Source of the DNA: an uncultured Pseudokineococcus sp. | GTDB taxonomy: Bacteria > Actinomycetota > Actinomycetes > Actinomycetales > Quadrisphaeraceae | Direction: 5' to 3' | DNA length: 64,000 nucleotides | Assembly (NCBI RefSeq): GCF_947495735.1 | Contig: NZ_CANMAA010000017.1 | Location: 1 to 64,000, forward strand | Shown: positions 50,475 through 58,548 of the stretch, in pieces | How positions within the stretch are numbered: the stretch's first letter is position 1 | How the letters are laid out: every line of letters begins with the position of its first letter | Notes under the pieces: generated by a model | The model's input: only the letters and a program-made list of their open reading frames with translations | Database searches by the model: none | What the model was told of the DNA's origin: nothing | Translations under genes and position numbers: made by a program

Positions 50475-50852
50475 GTGGCGAGCAGCGGACTGGGCGACCT
50501 CGAGCGCGAGGTCATGGCGCACCTGTGGGACGCCGGCGTCCCCCTGACGGTCCGACAGGTGCACGAGCACCTGTCCGGCGCGCGGTCGCTGGCCTACACG
50601 ACCGTGATGACGGTCCTGGACCGCCTGGCCAAGAAGGGCGTCGTGCGTCAGGAGCGCGCCGACCGTGCCTACCGCTACGCGCCGGTGCAGACCCGCGAGG
50701 AGATGACGGCCGCACTCATGCTCGACGCGCTGGGCGCCACCCCTGAGGGGCCCGCCCGCGACGCGGCCCTCGTGCACTTCGTCGGCCGGGTCGGCCCCGA
50801 GGGCGCGGCCGCCCTGAGGGCGGCGCTGGAGCGCGCGGGCTCCCGGTCCTGA
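50475..50852 (+). CDS. BlaI/MecI/CopY-family repressor
   Basis: A 125-residue winged-helix repressor. GLGDLEREVMAHLWDAGVPLTVRQVHEHL and TTVMTVLDRLAKKGVVRQE (read by blocks, residues 5-60) are the DNA-binding domain; the rest is the dimerisation helix region. It lacks the Cys-rich tail of CopY, so it is more like BlaI, released by proteolysis. An M56 peptidase gene follows 43 bp on, the classic BlaI-BlaR1 pairing, but there is no beta-lactamase here. The divergent cydA promoter is the obvious target. Confidence 0.9.
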   Translation: MASSGLGDLEREVMAHLWDAGVPLTVRQVHEHLSGARSLAYTTVMTVLDRLAKKGVVRQERADRAYRYAPVQTREEMTAALMLDALGATPEGPARDAALVHFVGRVGPEGAAALRAALERAGSRS

Positions 50853-50895
50853 GCCGGCCGGCCGCCCCGCCCGTCGCCCTCTCCCCCGCCACCCC

Positions 50896-51867
50896 ATGAC
50901 GACGCTGCTGCTCGGTGGCCTCGGGCTGGGCCTGTCCCTGCTCGTCCCCGAGGTGCTCGCCCGCGCCCGGTGGACGGCCCGGGCGCCCGGGCCGTCCGTC
51001 GTGCTGTGGCAGGCCGTGACCCTGGCGTCGGTGCTCTCGGCGGTCGGGGTCGTGCTCGTGGCCCCCGAAGAGCTCGTGCGGGCCCTGGACACCGGGCCCG
51101 ACGTCGAGGCGTGGGTGCTCGTGGGCGCCCTGGCGGTCGCCGGCCTCATCGTCGCCCGGCTGGTGTGGTCCACCGCCGGGGTGCTGCTGCGCTCCCAGCG
51201 GCGGCGGGCGCGGCACGCGGACCTGGTGGACCTGCTGGGCCGCGCCGAGACGGGTGCCCTGCAGCACCCGGGCGGCGCGCCATTGCGGGTCCTGGACGGG
51301 CCCCTGCCGCTGGCCTACTGCCTGCCCGGGCGGGCACCGCGCGTCGTCCTCAGCGGCGCGGCGCTGCAGGCGCTGACGGCCGAGCAGGTCCAGGCGGTGC
51401 TGACCCACGAGCAGGCGCACCTGCGGGCGCGCCACGACCTCGTGCTGGAGTCCTTCACGGCTGTGTACCAGGCCGTCCCGAGGCCGCTGCGCAGCCGCGT
51501 CCCGCTGGAGTCAGTGTCCCTGCTGCTGGAGATGGTGGCCGACGACGCCGCCCGGGCCCGCTGCGGCCCGGCGCCGCTGGCCTCGGCACTGTGCGCGATG
51601 AGCACCGACGGTGACCTGAGCACTCACAACCTGAGCACCCACGACCTGGGCCCTGCCGGGCGGGCGGCCCGCCGCCACGACCGCACCCCCCAGGACGACC
51701 GCCGGCGCCGGGTCGGGCGGCTGCAGCGACCGGCCACGGCCGAGGGCTCTCTGCGCGCGTCCGTCCTGGCCCTGGCGGTGGCCGTGCTCGTGCTACCCAC
51801 CGCGTTCGTGGTCGCCCCGTGGCTGGCCCAGGCGCTGGCGTCGCTGCCGCCACTGCCCGGCTGGTGA
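50896..51867 (+). CDS. M56-family membrane metallopeptidase (BlaR1-like, no sensor domain)
   Basis: A 323-residue protein with N-terminal helices (LLLGGLGLGLSLLVPEVLA; WVLVGALAVAGLIVARLVW), a cytoplasmic M56 zinc peptidase domain with VLTHEQAHLRARHD (HExxH), and a last helix near residue 300. There is no extracellular penicillin-binding sensor domain, so the signal it detects is unknown. By analogy with BlaR1 it would cleave the adjacent BlaI-type repressor. A short DLSTHNLSTHDL repeat sits in the linker. ATG 50896 is used. Confidence 0.87.
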   Translation: MTTLLLGGLGLGLSLLVPEVLARARWTARAPGPSVVLWQAVTLASVLSAVGVVLVAPEELVRALDTGPDVEAWVLVGALAVAGLIVARLVWSTAGVLLRSQRRRARHADLVDLLGRAETGALQHPGGAPLRVLDGPLPLAYCLPGRAPRVVLSGAALQALTAEQVQAVLTHEQAHLRARHDLVLESFTAVYQAVPRPLRSRVPLESVSLLLEMVADDAARARCGPAPLASALCAMSTDGDLSTHNLSTHDLGPAGRAARRHDRTPQDDRRRRVGRLQRPATAEGSLRASVLALAVAVLVLPTAFVVAPWLAQALASLPPLPGW

Positions 51868-51941
51868 GTCGCGCAGCGGTACGTCGCGTCGGGGGTGGGG
51901 GCGGCGGGGACGACGCCCCCACGGCCCCGCGCCGCGGCAGG

Positions 51942-52562
51942 TCAGGAGCGCGGGGCGGGCAGCTCTTCCATCACCTGGCGTGCGCTGCGGGTGGCGCCGC
52001 CGCGGTTGTAGGGCAGCCGGGACAGGCCGCCGGCCATGGGGCAGGTGCCGGTCAGGGCCGAGGCGGTCAGGCCCAGGCCGATCCCACCGGCGACGAAGCG
52101 GGCGGCGGGTGCCGTGAGGCTGGCCAGGATGCTGGCCAGAACGAGGGACCCGGCGGCGAGGCGGACCTGGCGGTCCATCGCCCAGCGCTGGCGGCCGCGC
52201 ACGACCTGGGCGCCGGCGCGCTCCAGGGCGTCGACGCCGCCGTCCAGGACCTGCAGGTCCTGGCCTGCCAGGCCGGCGGCGGCCAGCCGCTGGCGGGCCT
52301 GGTCGGCCCTAACCCCGGACTGGCACATCAGGACGACCGCGCCGTCCAGGCGACGGGCGAGCTCGTCAGCGTGCTCGCCGAGCAGCTGCAGCGGGACGTT
52401 GTAGGAGCCGCGCACGTGGGCGCTCTCGAACTCGGCCGGGGTACGGACGTCGACCAGGGCCGGCGTGGTGGGGCCCTCGAGGCGGGCGGCGACGTCGGCG
52501 ACGGCGACGCGGCGGGCACCGGAGGTGGCCGGGCGGGTCTGGGTGGGCGCGGTGATGGTCAC
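51942..52562 (-). CDS. Rhodanese with DUF2892 membrane tail
   Basis: A 206-residue protein. Residues about 15-110 are a rhodanese domain with active-site VLMCQSGVRADQA (Cys persulfide site) and ALVDVRTPAEFESAHVRGS. Residues about 130-190 hold two helices and GTCPMAGGL of the DUF2892 type. It probably moves sulfane sulfur at the membrane. GTG 52562 follows GGAGA. It is 129 bp downstream of the CstB-like gene and likely in its transcript. Confidence 0.88.
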   Translation of the reverse strand: MTITAPTQTRPATSGARRVAVADVAARLEGPTTPALVDVRTPAEFESAHVRGSYNVPLQLLGEHADELARRLDGAVVLMCQSGVRADQARQRLAAAGLAGQDLQVLDGGVDALERAGAQVVRGRQRWAMDRQVRLAAGSLVLASILASLTAPAARFVAGGIGLGLTASALTGTCPMAGGLSRLPYNRGGATRSARQVMEELPAPRS

Positions 52563-52691
52563 AGGTGTCTCCAAGAGGGTGGCGTCGGTCCCGGGCGCGC
52601 ACGGCGCCGCGGACCGACGCCTGAGGGCGGTGGTCGAGAAGGCGAGGATCGAGACGGCGACGGCTGGCGGGGGCGACAGGACGGCGGCCGG

Positions 52692-54095
52692 TCAGGTGTC
52701 CTGGGTCTGCCCCGTCTGGGCGTCGGTCAGGCCGGTCGCGGCGATGTGGTCGTAGGCGTCGTCGACCAGGACGACGTCGCGGCCGGCGCGCTGGAGCAGG
52801 GACGCGGCGATCGAGGCGCGGTACCCGGACCCGCAGTGGATCCACAGCTGCCCGTCGGGCAGGTCGCCGGCGCGCTCGGCCAGCTCGTGCAGGGGCACGT
52901 GCACCGAGCCGCGGACCCCGCCCTTGGCGCGCTCGGAGCCCAGGCGCGTGTCCAGGACGACCAGCGGCTGCCCGCTGGTGGCGGTGGTGTCGCCGGCCTC
53001 GGCGGCGCGCACGGCGCCGGCGAGACCGTCGGCGTCGGTGACGGGGTAGGTCCGCAGGTCCTGGCCGCCGGCGAGGGCCTCGACGTCTCCGACGGAGGCA
53101 CCGACCTCGTCGACGCCGATCCGCACCAGCTCGCGGCGGGCGTCCAGGACCTGCTGCTCGGACTCCCCGAGCAGGGTCAGGGGGGTGCCCCAGGCGTGCA
53201 GCCACCCCAGGTAGGTCACGAAGCTGCCGGAGAGCTCGAAGCCCAGGGAGCCGGCCAGGTGCCCGGCGGCGAACGCGCGGCGGGCGCGCAGGTCCACGAC
53301 CCACTCTCCCGCGTCGATGCGGCGGCGCAGCTCGCCGCCGTCGGCCTGGGCAGGCATCGACAGGTCCACCGGCGCCGGTCCCCGGCGGTTGGCCACGCCC
53401 ATGTGGGCGTAGTAGGCGGGGTAGGCGTCCAGGCCGGCGATCAGGGCGGTGACGAACTCCTGCTCGTCCTGGGTCAGCGCGGGGTTGGTGGCGGCCTGCT
53501 CACCGACCGTGGAGGCGTCCCCGCTGGTCGGGGTCGCCGAGCAGAAGCTGCCGAACCCGTGCGTGGGGTAGACCGCGGCCGAGGCCGGCAGCTCGGCGGC
53601 CAGGCGCCGTACGGAGCGGTGCTGGTCGTGGGTCAGGCCCAGGGTGTGCTCGGGGCCGACGAGGTCGGTGCGCCCGGTGGAGCCGTAGAGCATCGACCCG
53701 CCGGTGAAGACGGCCTCGACCTGACCGCCGCGGGCCAGGGTGTAGCTGGTGTGGTGGTGGGTGTGCCCGGGCGTCAGCAGCGCCCGCAGCGCCATGTCCC
53801 CGGCGGTGAGCTCCTCGCCGTCGCCGACGGCGGTGTGCGCGAAGTCGGCGTCGCTGCCCGCGGGCAGGACGTACGTCGCGCCGGTGCGCTGGGCCAGCTC
53901 GAGGCCGCCGCTGACGTAGTCGTTGTGCACGTGGGTCTCCAGCACGTGGGCCACGCGCACCCCCAGGCGCGCAACCAGGTCCAGGACCCGGTCGATGTCG
54001 CGCTGGGGGTCCACGACCACGGCGACCTGCCCGTCGGTGGCCAGGTAGCTGCGGTCGCCCAGGCTGCTGGTCTCCAGCGTGATCACGTCGATCAT
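52692..54095 (-). CDS. CstB-like persulfide dioxygenase-rhodanese fusion
   Basis: A 467-residue enzyme. Residues 1-230 are a metallo-beta-lactamase domain of persulfide-dioxygenase type (THVHNDYVSGG, LTPGHTHHHTSY, VYPTHGFGSFC). Then a first rhodanese-like domain lacking a catalytic Cys (VVDLRARRAFAAGHLAGS), then a second with Cys (WIHCGSGYRASIAAS). MBL, pseudo-rhodanese, rhodanese is the exact order of staphylococcal CstB, which converts persulfides to thiosulfate. It would oxidise SQR-derived persulfide. ATG 54095 begins MIDVITLETSSLGD. A palindrome shared with the SQR promoter lies about 50 bp upstream. Confidence 0.92.
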   Translation of the reverse strand: MIDVITLETSSLGDRSYLATDGQVAVVVDPQRDIDRVLDLVARLGVRVAHVLETHVHNDYVSGGLELAQRTGATYVLPAGSDADFAHTAVGDGEELTAGDMALRALLTPGHTHHHTSYTLARGGQVEAVFTGGSMLYGSTGRTDLVGPEHTLGLTHDQHRSVRRLAAELPASAAVYPTHGFGSFCSATPTSGDASTVGEQAATNPALTQDEQEFVTALIAGLDAYPAYYAHMGVANRRGPAPVDLSMPAQADGGELRRRIDAGEWVVDLRARRAFAAGHLAGSLGFELSGSFVTYLGWLHAWGTPLTLLGESEQQVLDARRELVRIGVDEVGASVGDVEALAGGQDLRTYPVTDADGLAGAVRAAEAGDTTATSGQPLVVLDTRLGSERAKGGVRGSVHVPLHELAERAGDLPDGQLWIHCGSGYRASIAASLLQRAGRDVVLVDDAYDHIAATGLTDAQTGQTQDT

Positions 54096-54144
54096 GGCGC
54101 TCTCCTTCTACGGCTCGACCTGCGGTCTCGACAGGAACGCCACT

Positions 54145-54160
54145 GAATGTACGGTCATTC
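54145..54160 (-). promoter_or_regulatory. Operator-like palindrome before the CstB-like gene
   Basis: The plus strand reads GAATGTACGGTCATTC, an imperfect palindrome. On the minus strand it contains GTACATT, whose TACATT is a good -10 box directed at the CstB-like gene. The same arrangement is found before SQR at 56806-56818. Confidence 0.55.
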
Positions 54161-54191
54161 CCTCTGCCGCTGCGATGGGGCACCGCCGGCA

Positions 54192-54365
54192 TCAGTGGGG
54201 CGATCGCTCCGTCAGGCCGTCGTCCTTGCCGGTGGGCGCCCCGGCCAGGTCGGCCTTGCCGTACATCCGGTCCAGCACGTTGCGGTCCGGCGTGGTGACC
54301 GTGCCGGCCGCGGTCCCGGGGGCGTGGGCGGTCTGCGGTGCCTCTTGGTCGGTTGCAGAGACCAT
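54192..54365 (-). CDS. Possible 57-residue hypothetical protein in the sulfide cluster
   Basis: A short frame from ATG 54365 (MVSATDQEAPQTAH) to a stop at 54194. The second half, TPDRNVLDRMYGKADLAGAP then TGKDDGLTERSPH, has a natural amino-acid balance unlike shadow frames here. I recognise no family, and the ribosome binding site is weak. It lies 36 bp after the methyltransferase stop on the same strand. Confidence 0.4.
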   Translation of the reverse strand: MVSATDQEAPQTAHAPGTAAGTVTTPDRNVLDRMYGKADLAGAPTGKDDGLTERSPH

Positions 54366-54401
54366 GGCTGGCGCGGGATCGGGCGGTGGTCGGAGCGGGG
54401 G

Positions 54402-55025
54402 TTACCGGGGGCGGCTGGCCCACAGCAGGGTGTCGATGGCGGTGGCGGTGCCCTCGGGGGTGGGCACGAGGCGCTCGAGCTGCTCGCAGCGCGCGGTGTG
54501 CAGGCCACTGGTCGCGGTGGTCTTGGTGAGTAGGTCGGTGTCGTAGAGCACGTCGGGGTCCTGGGGTCCGCCGTGGCCGTGCTCGGGGTTGTCGCGGTCG
54601 TGGCCGACGACGAGCAGGTTCCCGCCGGGAGCGACCCAGGTCGCGGCCCGGGCGAGGGTCGGGGCCAGGGCGCGGTGGGGAAGGTGCAGGTAGGCCACGA
54701 GCACCAGGTCAACCTGCGCCGGCGCCGCCCAGGTGGTGGCGTCGGCGGTCACGAAGGCCACCTGCAGGCCGCGGCGGCCGGCTTCGCCGCGGCCGACGTC
54801 GAGACCCACGTCGGAGAAGTCCACAGCGGTGACCTGCCAGCCCCGCTCGGCCAGCCACAGGGCGTTGCGGCCCTCCCCTGCTCCCAGGTCCACCCCTGTG
54901 CCGGCGGGCACGGCCTCGAGCAGGTCTGCCACCACAGTCGTCGGTCGCCAGGACCACACGCTGGTGCCGCCGTCGGCAGCCTTCCGGTAGCGCTCGTCCC
55001 ACGCCGTCGCGTCGCCGGCTCTCAT
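54402..55025 (-). CDS. SAM-dependent methyltransferase (class I)
   Basis: A 207-residue methyltransferase with the AdoMet-binding motif GVDLGAGEGRNALWLAERG and following VTAVDFS and LVLVAYLHLPH. It opens AWDERYRKAADGGTSVWS, typical of TehB/thiol-methyltransferase-like enzymes (the WDxRY start). Given its place between DsrE/SQR and the CstB-like gene it may methylate sulfide or a thiol, but that is inference. ATG 55025 follows GGAGAGGAG. It lies 62 bp after the DsrE gene. Confidence 0.85.
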   Translation of the reverse strand: MRAGDATAWDERYRKAADGGTSVWSWRPTTVVADLLEAVPAGTGVDLGAGEGRNALWLAERGWQVTAVDFSDVGLDVGRGEAGRRGLQVAFVTADATTWAAPAQVDLVLVAYLHLPHRALAPTLARAATWVAPGGNLLVVGHDRDNPEHGHGGPQDPDVLYDTDLLTKTTATSGLHTARCEQLERLVPTPEGTATAIDTLLWASRPR

Positions 55026-55087
55026 CGGGTGCTCCTCTCCTCGGTGGCACGGGCGCTGGTCGTCTGGGAGCTGGTCGTCTGGAGGCT

Positions 55088-55546
55088 TCAGGCGCGCAGG
55101 TAGGCCCAGCCCTGGTGCTGGCGGCGCAGCAGGTGCCCGACGCCGGAGGACACGATGCGGGTCCCGGGTGCGAGCTGGTGCGGGTGCAGGCCCCAGCGGC
55201 GCATCGAAGTCGCGCAGGCGACCAAGCGCACGCCGGCCCGACGCAGGGCCGCCGCCTGCTGGGGGGCGATGACGCCGTCGCCGACCAGGCCGAGGCCTTC
55301 GCCGTGGGCGACGACCTCCACCCTCACGTCGTGGTCGTGGCCCAGGTCGGTGAGCAGGTTGTCCAGGTTGCGCAGCACCGGGGCGCCAGGGGTGGCGACC
55401 TGCCACACCAGCCGGTGACTGCGCCCCAGCGCGGCTGCCGGCGACGGGTCCGGGTCGTCCTCGGCGAGCAGGTCGGGGCGCACAGCGGTGGTCGGCCAGG
55501 CCTCGGTCCACAGAGGTTGCGGCTGGTCCGTGGCGGTCGGGTTCAC
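55088..55546 (-). CDS. DsrE-family sulfur-carrier-like protein
   Basis: A 152-residue protein with an N-terminal extension (about 45 residues) and a DsrE/DsrF-like Rossmann domain: LVWQVATPGAPVLRNLDNLLTDL (residues about 46-68), VRVEVVAHGEGLGLV, and LVACATSMRRWGLHP. The Cys in the last block is in the usual sulfur-accepting position. It probably accepts persulfide. GTG 55546 overlaps the SQR stop (GTGA). Confidence 0.83.
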   Translation of the reverse strand: MNPTATDQPQPLWTEAWPTTAVRPDLLAEDDPDPSPAAALGRSHRLVWQVATPGAPVLRNLDNLLTDLGHDHDVRVEVVAHGEGLGLVGDGVIAPQQAAALRRAGVRLVACATSMRRWGLHPHQLAPGTRIVSSGVGHLLRRQHQGWAYLRA

Positions 55547-56748
55547 GCCAGACCCTTGAGCATGAGGTTCCAGTACATCGCGGGCAGGCCGTAGCGCTTG
55601 AGGTACCACATGTCCCGGCGCTCCTTGGTGGCGTCGATCAGCGGGAACGTGGGCGCGGGGGTCATGGAGTAGTCGAACTCCGCCAGCAGCATGGTGTGCC
55701 GTGAGGTCGTCAGCGGGCAGGAGGCGTACCCGCCGTAGCGGGCGTCCAGCGGCTCCCCGGCCATGGCGGACATGAGGTTGTCGACCACGACGGGCGCCTG
55801 CTTGCGGATCGCCGCGCCGGTCTTGGAGTTGGGCGTGGACCCGGCGTCACCGAGGGCGAACACCTCGCCGTAGCGGGTGTGCTGCAGGGTGTGCTTGTCG
55901 ACCTGGACGTACCCGGCGGGGTTGGCCGGGTCGGCCAGGTCGGTGGCCTTGAGCCAGTCCGGGGCCGACTGCGGCGGGACGGTGTGCATCAGGTCGTAGG
56001 TCAGCGACTCCTTGGTGCCGGCCTTGTTGTCGGCGATGACGGCCTGGCGGCCGGCGGGGTCGACCTCGACGAGCTCGCTGTTGAAGCGGACCTCGATGCC
56101 GAACTTGCGGGCTACCCGCTCGAGCTCGTCGGAGAAGACCTTGACCCCGAACATGCCCGGGGTCGGCAGCACCATCACCACCCGGATGTCGTCCAGGACG
56201 CCCTGCTCGCGCCAGTAGTCCGCGGCCAGGTAGGCGATCTTCTGCGGCGCGCCGGCGCACTTGATCGGCCCCGAGGGCATCGTGAAGATCGCGGTGCCCT
56301 TGCGCAGCGCCCGGATCTGCTCCCACGTCTTGGGCGCCAGGTCGTACAGGTAGTTCGTCGAGGCGTGCGGGCTGCGGATCGCCTCGGCCATCCCGGGCAC
56401 CGTGCCCCAGTCCAGCTGCAGGCCCGGGCAGACCACGAGGTAGTCGTAACTGACCTTCGTCCCACCGGCGGTGGAGACGACCTTGGCGTCGGGGTCGATG
56501 TGCTCGGCGCGGTCCTTGGTCCAGGCCACGCCCTGCGGCATCACCGAGGCCTGGGTGCGGCGCGACTGCGCGACCGGCGCGCGGCCGCCACCGGCCAGGG
56601 TCCACAGCGGCTGGTAGTAGTGCGCCTCGCTGGGCTCGAGCAGGCCGACGTCGGCTACGCCCCTGCGGCGCAGCCGGGCCGCGACGCTGATGCCGGCGCT
56701 GCCTCCCCCGACGACCAGGACGTGGTGGTGGACGGCTGTGGTGGTCAT
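55543..56748 (-). CDS. sqr: Sulfide:quinone oxidoreductase
   Basis: A 401-residue flavoprotein feeding sulfide electrons to the quinone pool. FAD motif VLVVGGGSAGISVAARL, Cys107 (LVVCPGLQLDWG), Cys164 (GPIKCAGAPQKIAYLAADYW), Cys344 (YASCPLTTS), and FALGDAGSTPNSKT binding FAD. Cys164 and Cys344 correspond to the redox pair of type II SQRs. The C-terminal WYLKRYGLPAMYWNLMLKG looks amphipathic, for membrane attachment. ATG 56748 follows GGAGG. It is divergent from the GntR gene with a palindrome midway. Confidence 0.93.
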   Translation of the reverse strand: MTTTAVHHHVLVVGGGSAGISVAARLRRRGVADVGLLEPSEAHYYQPLWTLAGGGRAPVAQSRRTQASVMPQGVAWTKDRAEHIDPDAKVVSTAGGTKVSYDYLVVCPGLQLDWGTVPGMAEAIRSPHASTNYLYDLAPKTWEQIRALRKGTAIFTMPSGPIKCAGAPQKIAYLAADYWREQGVLDDIRVVMVLPTPGMFGVKVFSDELERVARKFGIEVRFNSELVEVDPAGRQAVIADNKAGTKESLTYDLMHTVPPQSAPDWLKATDLADPANPAGYVQVDKHTLQHTRYGEVFALGDAGSTPNSKTGAAIRKQAPVVVDNLMSAMAGEPLDARYGGYASCPLTTSRHTMLLAEFDYSMTPAPTFPLIDATKERRDMWYLKRYGLPAMYWNLMLKGLA

Positions 56749-56805
56749 GACTGCCTCCGGCGAGCTCGACGGGTGCTGCGAGGACATGCCCTTGCACTGG
56801 TCAGC

Positions 56806-56818
56806 AATGTACGTACAT
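56806..56818. promoter_or_regulatory. Operator-like palindrome between sqr and gntR
   Basis: ATGTACGTACAT (56807-56818) is a perfect 12-bp palindrome, 58 nt from both divergent start codons. On the minus strand it runs into TACATT, a -10 box for sqr. A variant lies before the CstB-like gene at 54145-54160. This size and symmetry suits a GntR-family dimer. Confidence 0.65.
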
Positions 56819-56876
56819 CCTGTGGGTGACGGCAAGAGCACCCGCAGGGGTCCCGGGCATCGGAGAAGGTGGGCAG

Positions 56877-57707
56877 ATGAGCGCGCAGCATGGCCCCGCC
56901 CTGCCCGACCAGCAGCCGCACCCGGTGGACCGTGCCCTGGCGCGGCCGCTGTGGCAGCAGGTCCGCGAGGACCTGACGCGGCGGGTGGACGCCGGTGCCT
57001 TCGGGCAGTCCTTCCCCGGCGAGCACGACCTGACCGCGCAGTACGGCGTGAGCCGGCAGACGGTGCGGATGGCGCTGCGGTCGCTGCGCGAGACCGGCGT
57101 CGTCAGCGCCGCCCGGGGGCGCCAGCCACAGGTCACCGCCCCCGGTCTGGAGCAACCCCTCGGGGCGCTGTACAGCCTGTTCGCCTCCGTCGAGGCCGCC
57201 GGGATGGAGCAGCGCAGCCTCGTGCGCCACCTCGGGCTGGTGCGCGACTCCGCCGCCGCGACGGTGCTGGGCCTGGCCGTCGATGCCGACCTGGTGCACC
57301 TGTCCCGGGTGCGGCTGGCCGACGGGCAGCCGCTGGCGCTGGACGAGGTCTGGATGCCCGCCCACGCGGCCTCGGGCCTGCTGGGCGCCGACCTCACCCA
57401 CACCGCCCTGTACCGCGAGCTCGCCGAGCGGTGCGGGATCCACGTCCGCGGCGGCCGAGAGCAGCTGCAGGCGGTGGTCGTGACCCCCGCCGAGGCCTCG
57501 CTGCTGGCCGTGCCCGCCGGGTCCTCGGCCTTCTCCATCCAGCGGCTCGGCTGCGCCGGCGGCACCCCCGTCGAGCACCGGCGCACCCTGGTGCGCGGGG
57601 ACCGGTTCACCGTCACCGCCCAGTTCGCTCCCAGCAGCGGGTACCAGATGAGTGTCGGCACCACCTCGACGGCGCCCCGCCCGCCAGCGCCGCCCGGGCC
57701 GCCGTGA
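56877..57707 (+). CDS. GntR/HutC-family regulator (UTRA domain)
   Basis: A 276-residue transcription factor: N-terminal GntR winged helix (PLWQQVREDLTRRVDAGAFG; FPGEHDLTAQYGVSRQTVRMAL) and a C-terminal UTRA ligand-binding domain (about residues 90-260, ending VRGDRFTVTAQFAP). UTRA usually senses small organic metabolites. Its setting between sqr and tauE suggests control of sulfur oxidation. ATG 56877 follows GGAGAAGG. The TauE-type gene overlaps its stop (GTGA). Confidence 0.9.
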   Translation: MSAQHGPALPDQQPHPVDRALARPLWQQVREDLTRRVDAGAFGQSFPGEHDLTAQYGVSRQTVRMALRSLRETGVVSAARGRQPQVTAPGLEQPLGALYSLFASVEAAGMEQRSLVRHLGLVRDSAAATVLGLAVDADLVHLSRVRLADGQPLALDEVWMPAHAASGLLGADLTHTALYRELAERCGIHVRGGREQLQAVVVTPAEASLLAVPAGSSAFSIQRLGCAGGTPVEHRRTLVRGDRFTVTAQFAPSSGYQMSVGTTSTAPRPPAPPGPP

Positions 57708-58477
57708 GTTTGTTGCTGGCCGCCCTGCTCGGGGTGGTCATCGGTCTGGTGCTCGGGGCCACCGGCGCTGGTGGGTCGGTGCTGGCGGTGCCCGCACTGG
57801 TCTACGTGCTCGGGGAGGGCCCCCAGGAAGCGACCACCGCCAGCCTGGTGATCGTGGGGGTCACCTCGGTGGTCAGCGCCGCCAACCACGCCCGCACCGG
57901 GCACGTGCGCTGGCTGGCCGGCCTGGCGTTCGCCGTCGTCGGCGTCCTCACCTCGATCGCCGGGACCCGCCTGAACCACGCCGTGCACCCCGACGTCCTG
58001 CTCGCCGCCTTCGCGGTCCTCATGCTCGTCTCGGCGACCACGATGCTGCTGCGCTCACGCCGACCAGCCGACCCTGCCACCGGCCCTCGCCGGCCTCCTC
58101 GCCGGACAGCCGTGATGGTGCGGGTGGTCCTGGCCGGCCTCGGCGTCGGGTTCCTCACCGGGTTCCTCGGCGTCGGCGGCGGGTTCGTCGTCGTGCCCGC
58201 GCTCGTGCTGGCCCTCGGCTTCACCATGCCCGTCGCCGTCGGCACCTCGCTGCTCGTCGTCGCCCTCAACAGCGGCGTCGCCCTCGCCGCCAGGACCGGC
58301 TCCGCGGCCGTCTTCGACTGGGCCGTCATCGTCCCCTTCACTCTCGGCGCAGTCGCGGCCTCCTTCGCCGGCAGCCGTGTGGCCGCCCGCGTCTCCCCCA
58401 CCGTCCTGACCCGGACCTTCGCCGTCCTGCTGGTCGCCGTCGCCGCCTGGGTGCTGCTCGACGCACTGGTCTTGTGA
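57704..58477 (+). CDS. TauE/SafE-family anion exporter
   Basis: A 257-residue membrane protein with eight helices. Two repeated halves show GLVLGATGAGGSVLAVPALVY and GFLTGFLGVGGGFVVVPALVLAL, the GxGGG signatures of TauE/SafE exporters of sulfite or organosulfonates. GTG 57704 overlaps the gntR stop. In this cluster it would remove sulfite or thiosulfate made by the CstB-like enzyme. Confidence 0.9.
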   Translation: MSLLLAALLGVVIGLVLGATGAGGSVLAVPALVYVLGEGPQEATTASLVIVGVTSVVSAANHARTGHVRWLAGLAFAVVGVLTSIAGTRLNHAVHPDVLLAAFAVLMLVSATTMLLRSRRPADPATGPRRPPRRTAVMVRVVLAGLGVGFLTGFLGVGGGFVVVPALVLALGFTMPVAVGTSLLVVALNSGVALAARTGSAAVFDWAVIVPFTLGAVAASFAGSRVAARVSPTVLTRTFAVLLVAVAAWVLLDALVL

Positions 58478-58548
58478 GTCCTCGCCCTCACCGAGCTCGC
58501 TGACGAGCCCGCCCGAAGACAGCACCCAGGGGTGCTGACGGGCCTGCC

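Noticed and set aside
50475-51867. Beta-lactam resistance system
   Set aside because: BlaI and M56 genes are present, but there is no beta-lactamase or PBP gene, and the M56 protein lacks the penicillin-binding sensor domain.
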